Shown here piece after piece: positions 9,746 through 16,337 of a stretch of DNA of 64,000 nt (its first letter is position 1; the number at the start of each line of letters is the position of its first letter). The position numbers and the translations under genes were made by a program. Origin of the DNA: Parapedobacter tibetensis. Lineage in GTDB: Bacteria; Bacteroidota; Bacteroidia; Sphingobacteriales; Sphingobacteriaceae. The notes beneath the pieces are model-generated. The model saw only the letters and a list, made by a program, of their open reading frames with translations, was not told the origin of the DNA and ran no database searches. The DNA lies in assembly GCF_024704835.1 (NCBI RefSeq), contig NZ_JAMXBE010000003.1, positions 248,001 to 312,000 of the forward strand. Reading direction: 5' to 3'.

Positions 9746-9810
9746 CCCTAAATTGGCGTAAGTTTAGGCGTCAAAGGCCAGTGGGCGGAGTAACTTGAAC
9801 CAGTGTTGGG
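9746..9810 (+). repeat. Palindromic unit copy 1 (cassette-site-like)
   Basis: Left arm 9746-9764 and right arm 9792-9810 are imperfect inverted repeats sharing CCC, TGG and AAGTT blocks with a mismatched middle. The left arm is itself a hairpin (CCTAAATT/AGTTTAGG around GGCGTA). The spacer is 27 bases. Related units lie at 10635 and 11555. The right end CAGTGTTGGG is shared with copy 3 and, with one change, copy 2. Confidence 0.7.
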
Positions 9811-9882
9811 ATTAATTGTAGAAGGAATACCCATGAAGATACTGAAAAGCAAGAGAAGGGTTGAGCTTTTAGAGGTAGAGGC

Positions 9883-10174
9883 CTAAAGAATAGGTTCTTG
9901 CCGATTGTCCAAGAAAACAATAACCTGCACCTCGTCACCGACTACCCGATACAGAAACGAAATGGTGCGATGGACTATAGCGCGTCTTACATGCACATCC
10001 TCCTGAACGGTTTGGAAGGCAAATGGAAATTTGGTAACAATACCCAATACCCGTCGGGTATCTTTCTGGAATTGTTTGGCGGTTTTGATGCCCCACCGCT
10101 CTTTTTACCTGCTCCAATAATGCTTCAAAGCTGTCTTTTGCTTCTTTGGAGAAGTAGAGTTTATATTCCTCCAT
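9883..10174 (-). pseudogene. RelE/ParE-like toxin, broken by a single frameshift
   Basis: It starts MEEYKLYFSKEAKDSFEALLEQVK and continues in the +1 frame as ERWGIKTAKQFQKDTRRVL, then RRAIVHRTISFLYRVV and VIVFLDNRQEPIL, ending at TAG 9883. Joined, this is a normal ~97-residue RelE/ParE mRNA-interferase-type toxin. The shift falls at a run of five A (about 10110); four would restore the frame. As written, the frame runs on to an unrelated 79-residue product. It lies 8 bases downstream of an intact antitoxin gene. A programmed frameshift or a base-call error are alternatives, but neighbouring genes are broken too. Confidence 0.8.
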
Positions 10175-10182
10175 TCCGGAAA

Positions 10183-10395
10183 CTAAGGATTACGGGTCAG
10201 CAATTCCTCAAATTCGCTGAAAGGGATTTTCCGGCCATTGTCCAAATCCTCAAGTCCGCGTTTCATTCCTTCGATAGCGTGGGGAGGCAGAGGCGCTACG
10301 CCCTTTGGCTCGAAATTAATCTTAAGCGCCTTTAACACAGCCTTCAATGCGGAAAGCTGTTCTTTATTTTTAGGATATACCACGTATGCTTCCAT
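10183..10395 (-). CDS. Antitoxin of the RelE-like module (DUF2683-like)
   Basis: 70 residues, intact. It resembles the small Bacteroidota antitoxins that precede RelE-like toxins: EQLSALKAVLKALKINFE followed by an acidic, flexible C-terminus (DLDNGRKIPFSEFEELL) suited to wrapping a toxin. ATG at 10395 is 4 bases after a TATATTTG -7 box (10407-10400), so the transcript is nearly leaderless. The toxin gene follows after 8 bases but is frameshifted, leaving an antitoxin without a visible working partner. Confidence 0.8.
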   Translation of the reverse strand: MEAYVVYPKNKEQLSALKAVLKALKINFEPKGVAPLPPHAIEGMKRGLEDLDNGRKIPFSEFEELLTRNP

Positions 10396-10399
10396 AAAA

Positions 10400-10407
10400 C
10401 AAATATA
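10400..10407 (-). promoter_or_regulatory. -7 box of the antitoxin gene
   Basis: TATATTTG matches TAnnTTTG and ends 4 bases before the ATG at 10395. I see no clear -33 TTTG. Confidence 0.5.
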
Positions 10408-10490
10408 AGGTTTTTCATTTCAATTTTTTACTACCATAAAAATTATGACATTTACCCAAGCAGCAAGCAAGCCTACTGCAGGACAGATGA

Positions 10491-10634
10491 TTCGACGGAT
10501 ATCCGGGATTACGCGATCCTACTATTGAAAATAAACGTTTCGTTCCGTCGACAGCATTAGCGCTGAAAATATCTTCTGTACTTAACATCAAGGTAGATGA
10601 TCTTTTTGAATTGGAAGAATCAGATTGGAACTAG
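10491..10634 (+). pseudogene. C-terminal relic of an XRE/Cro-type HTH regulator
   Basis: 47 codons in frame to TAG at 10632: GLRDPTIENKRFVPSTALALK then ISSVLNIKVDDLFELEESDWN. This is the second half of a small Cro/C1-type HTH regulator (end of the recognition helix, then helices 4-5 with VDDLFELEE). The upstream frame is closed by TGA at 10488, so the N-terminal half is lost or shifted (a separate ATG frame starts at 10444). The stop codon abuts palindromic unit copy 2. Confidence 0.6.
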
Positions 10635-10789
10635 CCCTAAACTGGCGTAAGTTTAGGCGTCAAAGGCCCGTGGGCTGGAAAGAAGGCATTGAGGTTGACA
10701 AAGGGTGAGCAAACATATAAAGACGTTCGGTTTGCGGATGGCTGCTGAAGGGGGATGAAGACAGCAAAAGCTAAACAACAGTGTTAGGG
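10635..10789 (+). repeat. Palindromic unit copy 2 (cassette-site-like)
   Basis: Bases 10635-10675 match copy 3 exactly over the left arm and following block, including a perfect 8-bp hairpin CCTAAACT/AGTTTAGG with loop GGCGTA. The right arm at 10771-10789 (CTAAACAACAGTGTTAGGG) is complementary to the left arm in its CCCTAA, ACTG and GTTTAG blocks. About 115 bases separate the arms and are unlike the other copies. Confidence 0.65.
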
Positions 10790-10814
10790 CATTGTTTTTG
10801 TGAAACCCTTTATG

Positions 10815-10822
10815 TAAATTTG
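10815..10822 (+). promoter_or_regulatory. -7 box of the PIN-module antitoxin gene
   Basis: TAAATTTG matches TAnnTTTG, 5 bases before the ATG at 10828. A TTG about 20 bases upstream (10792-10794) may be the -33 element. Confidence 0.5.
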
Positions 10823-10827
10823 TCATT

Positions 10828-11034
10828 ATGGTAATAGAACGCATAGAAAACAACCAGATCAAGATCACGCTGTCATCTGCAGTGGATAGTTTTGGCTTGC
10901 AACGCCTGATTGACTATGTCAATTATTTGGAGGCAACCGCTAAAAGTAAGGCTACGCAGGCAGACGTAGATAAACTGGCTGACGAAGTCAATGAATCCTG
11001 GTGGAGCAAAAACAGAAGCCGCTTTGTTAAGTGA
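10828..11034 (+). CDS. Antitoxin of a PIN-domain toxin module
   Basis: 68 residues: MVIERIENNQIKITLSSAVD, a coil region and a basic tail KNRSRFVK. I assign it as antitoxin by context: its stop codon overlaps the GTG start of the PIN-domain frame by four bases (GTGA at 11031), and size and layout fit Bacteroidota antitoxins of this type. The gene is intact although its toxin is not. Confidence 0.75.
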   Translation: MVIERIENNQIKITLSSAVDSFGLQRLIDYVNYLEATAKSKATQADVDKLADEVNESWWSKNRSRFVK

Positions 11035-11481
11035 ACCTGATCATCGATGCCAATATCATTTTCAGCGGCATTCTGAATACCAATGGAAAAATTGCAGATC
11101 TATTGATTAATTCACGGGATCACTTGCGCTTAATCGCCCCGAATACCTACGCAAAGAGATCAAAGATCATTACCTTAAACTCGTTAGCATCTCCAAACTT
11201 CAACTTCAACAGATCCAAGAAGCCGAATTTCAGATAATATATAAAGACATTACTTTCATATCGGAGGAACAAATCCGTATTTCTGCGTGGCTGGAAGCCG
11301 AACAACTGGTACACGATGTAGACCCAAAAGATATATCTTACGTGGCCTTTTCCCTGCACTTTAATCATAAAATATGGAGTGGCGACAAGAAATTGGTCAA
11401 GGGTCTTTTAAAAAAGGCTTCGACAATTTTCTGGACACCGATGCGGTATATGCATTAAGAGAGAGTTTGGCTAAAAAATAA
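11031..11481 (+). pseudogene. PIN-domain toxin (VapC-like ribonuclease), frameshifted twice
   Basis: GTG at 11031 opens MNLIIDANIIFSGILNTNGK, the PIN-domain start with the first catalytic Asp (IIDANI). The frame is lost near 11138 at a run of four C. The next frame continues EYLRKEIKDHYLKLV and HDVDPKDISYVAFSLHF (central acidic residues) and KIWSGDKKLVKGLLKK. A second loss at a run of six A (about 11415) leads to GFDNFLDTDAVYALRES and TAA at 11481. With one base restored at each site the protein is about 150 residues, normal for the family. As written it ends after 68 residues and lacks the later catalytic acids. Confidence 0.82.
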
Positions 11482-11554
11482 GGGTTGGCTTTGTGGAGCC
11501 CTATATGTAAATTTATAGTAAAACTAATATTATACAAACCATCGTGAATACCAC

Positions 11555-11776
11555 CCCTAAACTGGCGTAAGTTTAGGCGTCAAAGGCCCGTGGGCGGAGT
11601 AACTTGTGCCTGACAATAAAACCAAGGTTTGATGCGTCCCGCGGCCCCGCACTTAAGGCCGCATCGAGACAGTTGTAGCTTGGTGGTCTATATGAAGCCA
11701 CAGGCTTCTTTGTATTGGATAGGTCCAAGTTAAGCCAGCCGCATTTCCCGACTCCTAAACTTGAACCAGTGTTGGG
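11555..11776 (+). repeat. Palindromic unit copy 3 (cassette-site-like), interrupted
   Basis: Left arm and block at 11555-11606 match copies 1 and 2; the right arm (AACTTGAACCAGTGTTGGG) is at 11758-11776 and equals that of copy 1. The two parts are separated by 151 extra bases (11607-11757) bordered on both sides by AACTTG, so the extra piece looks inserted. It contains GC-rich self-complementary stretches (GCGGCC/GGCCGC) and a hairpin GAAGCC-ACA-GGCTTC followed by TTT near 11694-11710. I see no coding frame in 11482-11917. Confidence 0.68.
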
Positions 11777-11917
11777 AACAAAAGGTAGTATGGAATAATT
11801 GGTTGTTAACAGTAAAAAAACTTAGTGAAGTGGTTGCCAGCCGATAGAAAATGACGCTTAAATGGCTTACCGGCTCGGCAGTTTCAATCCTTATCCGTAT
11901 CATCGCAAAAAGAAATT

Positions 11918-12235
11918 ATGACAATACAAGTTAATTCCGACAAAAACATCGAGGTAACCGAAGGATTCATTAGCAAGATTACAGAAAACTTAACCGATTC
12001 CTTATCCCACTTTGACGAATTCATTACCCGTCTGGAAGTGTTCCTCGCTGACGAGAACAGCGACAAGCAAGGGAGCAACGACAAGCGCTGCACCATAGAG
12101 GTACGAATAAAAAGCATGAATCCCGAAGCGGTAACGGCAACGGCCGATAACATTGACATGGCTTTCAAGCAAGCCACGGACAAAGTGCTCCAACTCCTAA
12201 GGACCCGTACCGACAAAATGAAAAGCCACTCATAG
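11918..12235 (+). CDS. hpf: HPF/RaiA-family ribosome hibernation-like protein
   Basis: 105 residues, the size of short HPF/RaiA (sigma-54 modulation) proteins, which bind the 30S decoding centre and inactivate ribosomes in starvation. Matching features are the N-terminal strand MTIQVNSDKNIEVTEGF, VFLADENSDKQG, CTIEVRIKSMNPEAV and the last helix (NIDMAFKQATDKVLQLLRTR). It stands alone downstream of the toxin-antitoxin patch. Family call is good; whether it is the cell's main HPF is unknown. Confidence 0.85.
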   Translation: MTIQVNSDKNIEVTEGFISKITENLTDSLSHFDEFITRLEVFLADENSDKQGSNDKRCTIEVRIKSMNPEAVTATADNIDMAFKQATDKVLQLLRTRTDKMKSHS

Positions 12236-12243
12236 GCTAAGCT

Positions 12244-12531
12244 TTACGCCATCTCATGATATAAAGCTGCTGTTTGCGCAGCACGTGTGGAAATGCGCTT
12301 CTGCAAATCACGTGGCGAGAGCACTTTCATCGCTTCGCCAAAGCCCAGTAGCTCTCGTTCCAATTCAAAATTGAGCACCACGCAGATGCGGATAATAGCC
12401 CCAGTCTCATCTTGTTTCAACAGTTTCAGGGATGCATGCAGCGGCTTGGTAAGCACATAGGGTGCATGGCGAGCCGTGAAGACTAAAGCAGCCCATCGAC
12501 TTGTCGCAATATACCCGCTAATATGACGTTT
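12244..12531 (-). pseudogene. C-terminal relic of a WYL-domain transcriptional regulator
   Basis: An open frame of 95 codons without a natural start: FTARHAPYVLTKPLHASLKLL, IIRICVVLNFELERELLGFGE, VLSPRDLQKRI. This is the C-terminal (WCX) extension of YafY-type HTH-WYL regulators, with the usual 'ELERELLGFGE..VLSP.DL' spacing. The HTH and the core WYL domain are missing, and TGA at 12534 closes the frame upstream. A GTG at 12456 could start a 70-residue product, but I see no reason to expect one. Confidence 0.72.
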
Positions 12532-12615
12532 TCATACCTCACGGATGTCGAATTTTACCCTGACCTTTGTTTTGTAAGAAAAGAACAAGAAATACAAACA
12601 AATAAATTACAAAAA

Positions 12616-13041
12616 ATGGAAACAACGAACAAAACAAAAATCACGGTAGCAGCTACCGTGAAGGCACCGGTAGAAAAAGTATGGAAGCTTTGGACGACTC
12701 CCGAGGACATCATCCAGTGGAATAGCCCCTCAGACGACTGGCATACGCCAAGGGCTGAAAATGACCTGCGGGTAGGCGGCAAATTCCTATCGCGGATGGA
12801 AGCTAAAGATGGCAGCTTTGGTTTTGACTTTGCGGGGATGTATGATGAAGTAATCACCAACAAACGGATTGTCTACACCTTGGAAGATGGGCGAAAAGCG
12901 GAAATCGATTTCAAGGGGCAGGGTGACGAAACCGAAGTGGTTACCACGTTTGACCCCGAAAATGAAAACCCTATTGAAATGCAGCGGGGCGGGTGGCAAG
13001 CCATTACAGACAACTTTAAAAAATATGCCGAAGCAAATTAA
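12616..13041 (+). CDS. SRPBCC (AHSA1/START-like) family protein
   Basis: 141 residues from ATG at 12616. The frame is open from 12523, but the upstream part (LTDVEFYPDLCFVRKEQE) is not family-like. SRPBCC signs are ITVAATVKAPVEKVWKLWTT, EDIIQWN, LRVGGKF, GMYDEVI, VVTTFDPE and the final helix GGWQAITDNFKKY. The fold is a helix-grip hydrophobic pocket; members of the AHSA1-like group are small cytosolic proteins of mostly unknown ligand. It diverges from the WYL-regulator relic. Confidence 0.88.
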   Translation: METTNKTKITVAATVKAPVEKVWKLWTTPEDIIQWNSPSDDWHTPRAENDLRVGGKFLSRMEAKDGSFGFDFAGMYDEVITNKRIVYTLEDGRKAEIDFKGQGDETEVVTTFDPENENPIEMQRGGWQAITDNFKKYAEAN

Positions 13042-13117
13042 TTGGCATACCGGCACCATTCATCCCCAAAAGCTTGTGTGCATGGCCCGATAACGGCAAC
13101 CATACATGCTGAAAAAG

Positions 13118-13185
13118 AAGAGGCTGTCCGCTATGTTGAAAAACTCACCAGTAAACTTGTTTTTCAACATAGCGGATGGCCTCTT
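13118..13185. repeat. Long perfect-arm hairpin (24-bp stem)
   Basis: AAGAGGC, a TG/TG mismatch, then TCCGCTATGTTGAAAAA; a 16-base loop; then the exact complement back to GCCTCTT. No gene covers it. The tip AAGAGGCTGTC resembles termini seen in Bacteroidota insertion sequences, so it may be a MITE-like relic, or it could act as a transcript barrier between the SRPBCC gene and trmD. No T-run follows directly. Confidence 0.6.
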
Positions 13186-13297
13186 AATCTGCTTCACTCC
13201 ATCGCTTATGCCTCCCGCGCTGGTTCGCAAAGACGAGGAGCGACAATTTGGAATGCACCCTAAAAGAACCCAAGCCGGACTTCCCGACTGAAAAACC

Positions 13298-13305
13298 TAT
13301 CTTTG
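13298..13305 (+). promoter_or_regulatory. -7 box of trmD
   Basis: TATCTTTG, an exact match to TAnnTTTG, ends 4 bases before the trmD ATG (13310), implying a leaderless or nearly leaderless mRNA. No clear TTTG lies 19-21 bases upstream. Confidence 0.6.
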
Positions 13306-13309
13306 CCCC

Positions 13310-13987
13310 ATGCGATTTGACATCATCACGGTATTGCCTGGGCTATTAGACAGCCCCTTTGCTCATTCCATTTTGCAGCGGGCACAAAAAAAAGGATTGT
13401 GTGAAATTGTAATCCACAACCTACGTGACTATGCCGCCAATAAGCATAAAAGCGTAGACGACTATCCGTATGGTGGAGGTAGCGGCATGGTGATGCAAAT
13501 CGAGCCGTTTGCCACCTGTATCGAGCAACTACAGGCAGAAAGGGAATACGATGAAATCATCTTCATGACTCCCGATGGTGAAACACTCAATCAAACGATA
13601 GCCAACAACCTATCCACAAAAGGCAATATCATCATTCTTTGCGGACATTATAAGGGGATAGACCAACGCATACGGGATATCTATGTGTCACGGGAGCTTT
13701 CCATTGGTGATTACGTGCTCTCAGGGGGAGAGCTACCCGCAGCGGTGTTGGTGGACGCCGTGGTACGGCTTATTCCAGGGGTACTGTCTGATGAAACTTC
13801 TGCCTTGTCGGATTCGTTTCAAGGGGGCTTACTGGATGCACCCATGTATACACGCCCTGCCGATTGGCGAGGGCATAAGGTGCCGGATGTGTTGCTCAGT
13901 GGCAATGAGGCTGCCATTAACCTTTGGCGTGATGAACAGGCAATCTCCCGCACAAAAGCCCGTCGACCCGATTTGCTGGACGAATGA
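13310..13987 (+). CDS. trmD: tRNA (guanine37-N1)-methyltransferase TrmD
   Basis: 225 residues, normal length. It methylates G37 of tRNAs reading CNN codons with S-adenosylmethionine, preventing +1 frameshifting. The trefoil-knot SAM site is visible: [40 protein letters not shown]. The C-terminal tRNA-binding domain follows ([28 protein letters not shown]). Start ATG 13310 sits just after a strong -7 box. An essential core gene with no sign of transfer. Confidence 0.97.
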   Translation: MRFDIITVLPGLLDSPFAHSILQRAQKKGLCEIVIHNLRDYAANKHKSVDDYPYGGGSGMVMQIEPFATCIEQLQAEREYDEIIFMTPDGETLNQTIANNLSTKGNIIILCGHYKGIDQRIRDIYVSRELSIGDYVLSGGELPAAVLVDAVVRLIPGVLSDETSALSDSFQGGLLDAPMYTRPADWRGHKVPDVLLSGNEAAINLWRDEQAISRTKARRPDLLDE

Positions 13988-14092
13988 ACTAATTTTTTTC
14001 GTGTTTTTGCCCCCAAAGATGGGTGCATATACCGGCGAAGCCGGCTTGAACACAAAAGAAAACTAATCCTTGTGAAAAAAAACAATTTTATC

Positions 14093-14100
14093 TAAGTTTG
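14093..14100 (+). promoter_or_regulatory. Promoter of the trp leader and trpEGC
   Basis: TAAGTTTG matches TAnnTTTG; TTG at 14070-14072 lies 20 bases upstream as a -33 candidate. Transcription would begin at about 14107, at the ATG of the leader peptide. Confidence 0.6.
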
Positions 14101-14107
14101 CTGGCGT

Positions 14108-14194
14108 ATGTTGATTAACGTATATCATAACAGTACATGGTGGTGGCCCGGAGAAAATATCGTCGGGAGCTATGATATGTTATCGTATTCATAA
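14108..14194 (+). CDS. trpL: trp leader peptide with three consecutive Trp codons
   Basis: ATG at 14108 opens a 28-codon frame: MLINVYHNSTWWWPGENIVG, then SYDMLSYS and TAA at 14192. Three UGG codons in a row (14138-14146) directly before complementary RNA segments and a terminator upstream of trpE are the hallmark of ribosome-mediated transcription attenuation. Shortage of charged tRNA-Trp would stall the ribosome at WWW and free the region to form the antiterminator. The frame begins within a base or two of the predicted transcript start, so it may be translated as a leaderless message. Confidence 0.85.
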   Translation: MLINVYHNSTWWWPGENIVGSYDMLSYS

Positions 14195-14253
14195 TCAACC
14201 AAAGCCTTGTGAAAGATTGGCCCGACGCTTTTAAAAATTCGTCGGGTTTTTTT
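14147..14253 (+). terminator. trp attenuator (pause/antiterminator segments and intrinsic terminator)
   Basis: The terminator is CCCGACG (14221-14227), a 12-base loop, CGTCGGG (14240-14246) and seven T. An identical CGTCGGG at 14161-14167 can pair with the left terminator arm to give the antiterminator, and can also pair with CCCG at 14147-14150 as a pause hairpin. The segments 1:2, 2:3 and 3:4 of classical attenuation can thus all be assigned by eye. Confidence 0.85.
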
Positions 14254-14278
14254 GTGTTATTTTGCTAAAGGGAAAAAT

Positions 14279-15688
14279 ATGACATATCGATTTAAAACAA
14301 CTTATAAACACTTGCTGGCCGATACCACTACGCCGGTAAGCATCTACCTACGGCTTCGCGATGTATTCCCCAACAGCTTGCTGCTCGAAAGTTCGGATTA
14401 CCATAGCCGCGAAAATAACATGAGCTACATTTGCTGCCAACCCATAGCTGGCATCAAATTGGATAAGGATTTTTTTGAAGTGCAATACCCTAATAGCCCA
14501 CTGGAAAGGAAGCCTGCCTCAACGATAGACCTTCGGCATGAAGTTTCTCAATTCAGAAACGCGTTCAACGAAAATGGGGATTCGGATTTCAAGTTCATTT
14601 CCAATGGGTTATTTGGATTTTTTACGTTTGATACGGTATCCCATTTTGAAGATATCGAGCTGAAAAGCGCCGCAGACCTTAGCCGTAATATCCCATTCAT
14701 GCAATATCATGTATACCAATATGTGATTGCCATTGACCATTTCCGCAACCAACTTTATGTCTTCGAACATCAGCTCGAAAACGAAGAAGGCCCATCGGGA
14801 TTGGAAAAAATTCAATACCTCATCCAGAACAAGAACTTTCCAGAATATAGCTTTTCGCTTAATGGAAATGAAGAATCAACCATGACGGATGATGCATTCA
14901 AGGCGCTCGTGGTAAAAATGAAAGCTCATATTTACCGGGGCGATGTCTTCCAAATTGTGCCTTCTAGGGGGTTTTCACGGCCATTCCTCGGTGATGAATT
15001 CAATGTCTACCGCACCCTGCGATCCATCAACCCTTCGCCTTATCTATTTTATTTTGACTATGGCGATTTCAAGCTTTTCGGCTCTTCACCCGAGGCCCAA
15101 TTGACCATTCGCGACAGGGAGGCGACTATCTATCCAATAGCGGGCACCTTCAAACGCACGGGCGACACGGAACAAGATGAAAAAATAGCGGAAGCACTCA
15201 AATTGGATCCTAAAGAAAACGCAGAACATGTGATGCTAGTTGATCTGGCTCGGAATGACTTAAGCCGGCATTGCGAGCATGTTCATGTAAAATCCTATAA
15301 AGAGGCGCAATATTATTCACATATTATTCACTTGGTATCAAAAGTATGCGGAACACTAAAACGGGGAGTAAACTCCTTTGACGTAGTGGGCGATACGTTT
15401 CCGGCAGGTACACTCAGTGGAGCGCCCAAACACATGGCCATGCAATTGATAGACCGCTATGAAAACCGACAGCGTAGTTTTTATAGTGGAGCCATTGGGT
15501 ATATGGGCTTCAATGGCGATTTCAATCATGCCATCATGATCCGCTCATTCCTGAGCAAAAACAATACCCTCCATTACCAGGCGGGGGCAGGTATCGTAGC
15601 CGATTCAGACCCCGAAATGGAGCTAAACGAAGTGGACAACAAAATTGCCGCGTTGCGCAAAGCGTTGGATTTGGCACAAAACATTTAA
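14279..15688 (+). CDS. trpE: Anthranilate synthase component I TrpE
   Basis: 469 residues from ATG 14279 (the frame is open from 14252 inside the terminator, so the later ATG is chosen). With TrpG it turns chorismate and glutamine into anthranilate. Family features: N-terminal LLESSDYHSRENNMSYICCQP (LLES is part of the Trp feedback pocket), then the chorismate-binding domain with FQIVPSRGFSRPF, SPYLFYFDYGDFKLFGSSPEA, PIAGTFKRTG, LVDLARNDLSR, FPAGTLSGAPK and the GAGIVADSDPE end. First gene after the attenuator; trpG follows after 35 bases. Confidence 0.96.
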   Translation: MTYRFKTTYKHLLADTTTPVSIYLRLRDVFPNSLLLESSDYHSRENNMSYICCQPIAGIKLDKDFFEVQYPNSPLERKPASTIDLRHEVSQFRNAFNENGDSDFKFISNGLFGFFTFDTVSHFEDIELKSAADLSRNIPFMQYHVYQYVIAIDHFRNQLYVFEHQLENEEGPSGLEKIQYLIQNKNFPEYSFSLNGNEESTMTDDAFKALVVKMKAHIYRGDVFQIVPSRGFSRPFLGDEFNVYRTLRSINPSPYLFYFDYGDFKLFGSSPEAQLTIRDREATIYPIAGTFKRTGDTEQDEKIAEALKLDPKENAEHVMLVDLARNDLSRHCEHVHVKSYKEAQYYSHIIHLVSKVCGTLKRGVNSFDVVGDTFPAGTLSGAPKHMAMQLIDRYENRQRSFYSGAIGYMGFNGDFNHAIMIRSFLSKNNTLHYQAGAGIVADSDPEMELNEVDNKIAALRKALDLAQNI

Positions 15689-15723
15689 TGAATGATTCAA
15701 ACGATTATCACGGGATATAGAAA

Positions 15724-16317
15724 ATGAACAGGTTGCAAGAACATCGACCCAATATATTGGTCATAGACAATTATGATTCTTTTACATTTAATCTGGTGCA
15801 CCTGTTGCATGAATGTGGCCATGATGCCACCGTATGGCGCAATGATAAATTCGCTTTGGAAGATGTAGCGGATTTTGACAAAATCCTGCTGTCTCCCGGT
15901 CCCGGCATCCCTGAAGAGGCTGGCCTACTATTGGATGTAATCAGCGAATACGGGGCCTCCAAGAGCATTCTTGGCATCTGTTTGGGTCAGCAAGCTATTG
16001 CTGAAGTATACGGCGGCTCATTATACAACTTAGCCAAGCCTGTGCACGGCACGGCGACAACCCTGCTCGTCACCATGCCCGATGAACCGATTTTCAAAGG
16101 GCTCCCCTATTCATTCCCTGTTGGGCGGTACCATTCCTGGGCAGTATCGCATGATGGTTTTCCTGATGCGCTCCGTATCACTGCGGAAGACGAGCATGGG
16201 GTAATCATGGCACTGTCGCACAAAACACTGGATGTAAAAGGGCTGCAATTCCATCCCGAATCGGTGTTGACGTCACACGGTAAAGAAATGATTTCCAATT
16301 GGTTGGGTGAAAATTGA
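15724..16317 (+). CDS. trpG: Anthranilate synthase component II TrpG (glutamine amidotransferase)
   Basis: 197 residues. A class I glutamine amidotransferase that feeds ammonia to TrpE: NILVIDNYDSFTFNLVHLL, LSPGPGIP, nucleophile Cys in GICLGQQAIAE, and the His/Glu of the triad in LQFHPESVLT. It is encoded directly after trpE, so it most likely serves anthranilate synthase. It might also serve 4-aminobenzoate synthesis if shared with PabB, as in some bacteria; the sequence alone cannot tell. Confidence 0.94.
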   Translation: MNRLQEHRPNILVIDNYDSFTFNLVHLLHECGHDATVWRNDKFALEDVADFDKILLSPGPGIPEEAGLLLDVISEYGASKSILGICLGQQAIAEVYGGSLYNLAKPVHGTATTLLVTMPDEPIFKGLPYSFPVGRYHSWAVSHDGFPDALRITAEDEHGVIMALSHKTLDVKGLQFHPESVLTSHGKEMISNWLGEN

Positions 16318-16337
16318 TGGCTTAACGCATAAAGAGA

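Noticed and set aside
9833-9886. 17-residue frame MKILKSKRRVELLEVEA after palindrome copy 1
   Set aside because: Too short and unsupported; it overlaps the antisense of the toxin end.
9746-11776. A classical integron
   Set aside because: No intI gene, no attI and no exact GTTRRRY/RYYYAAC pair is visible; kept only as a cassette-like finding.
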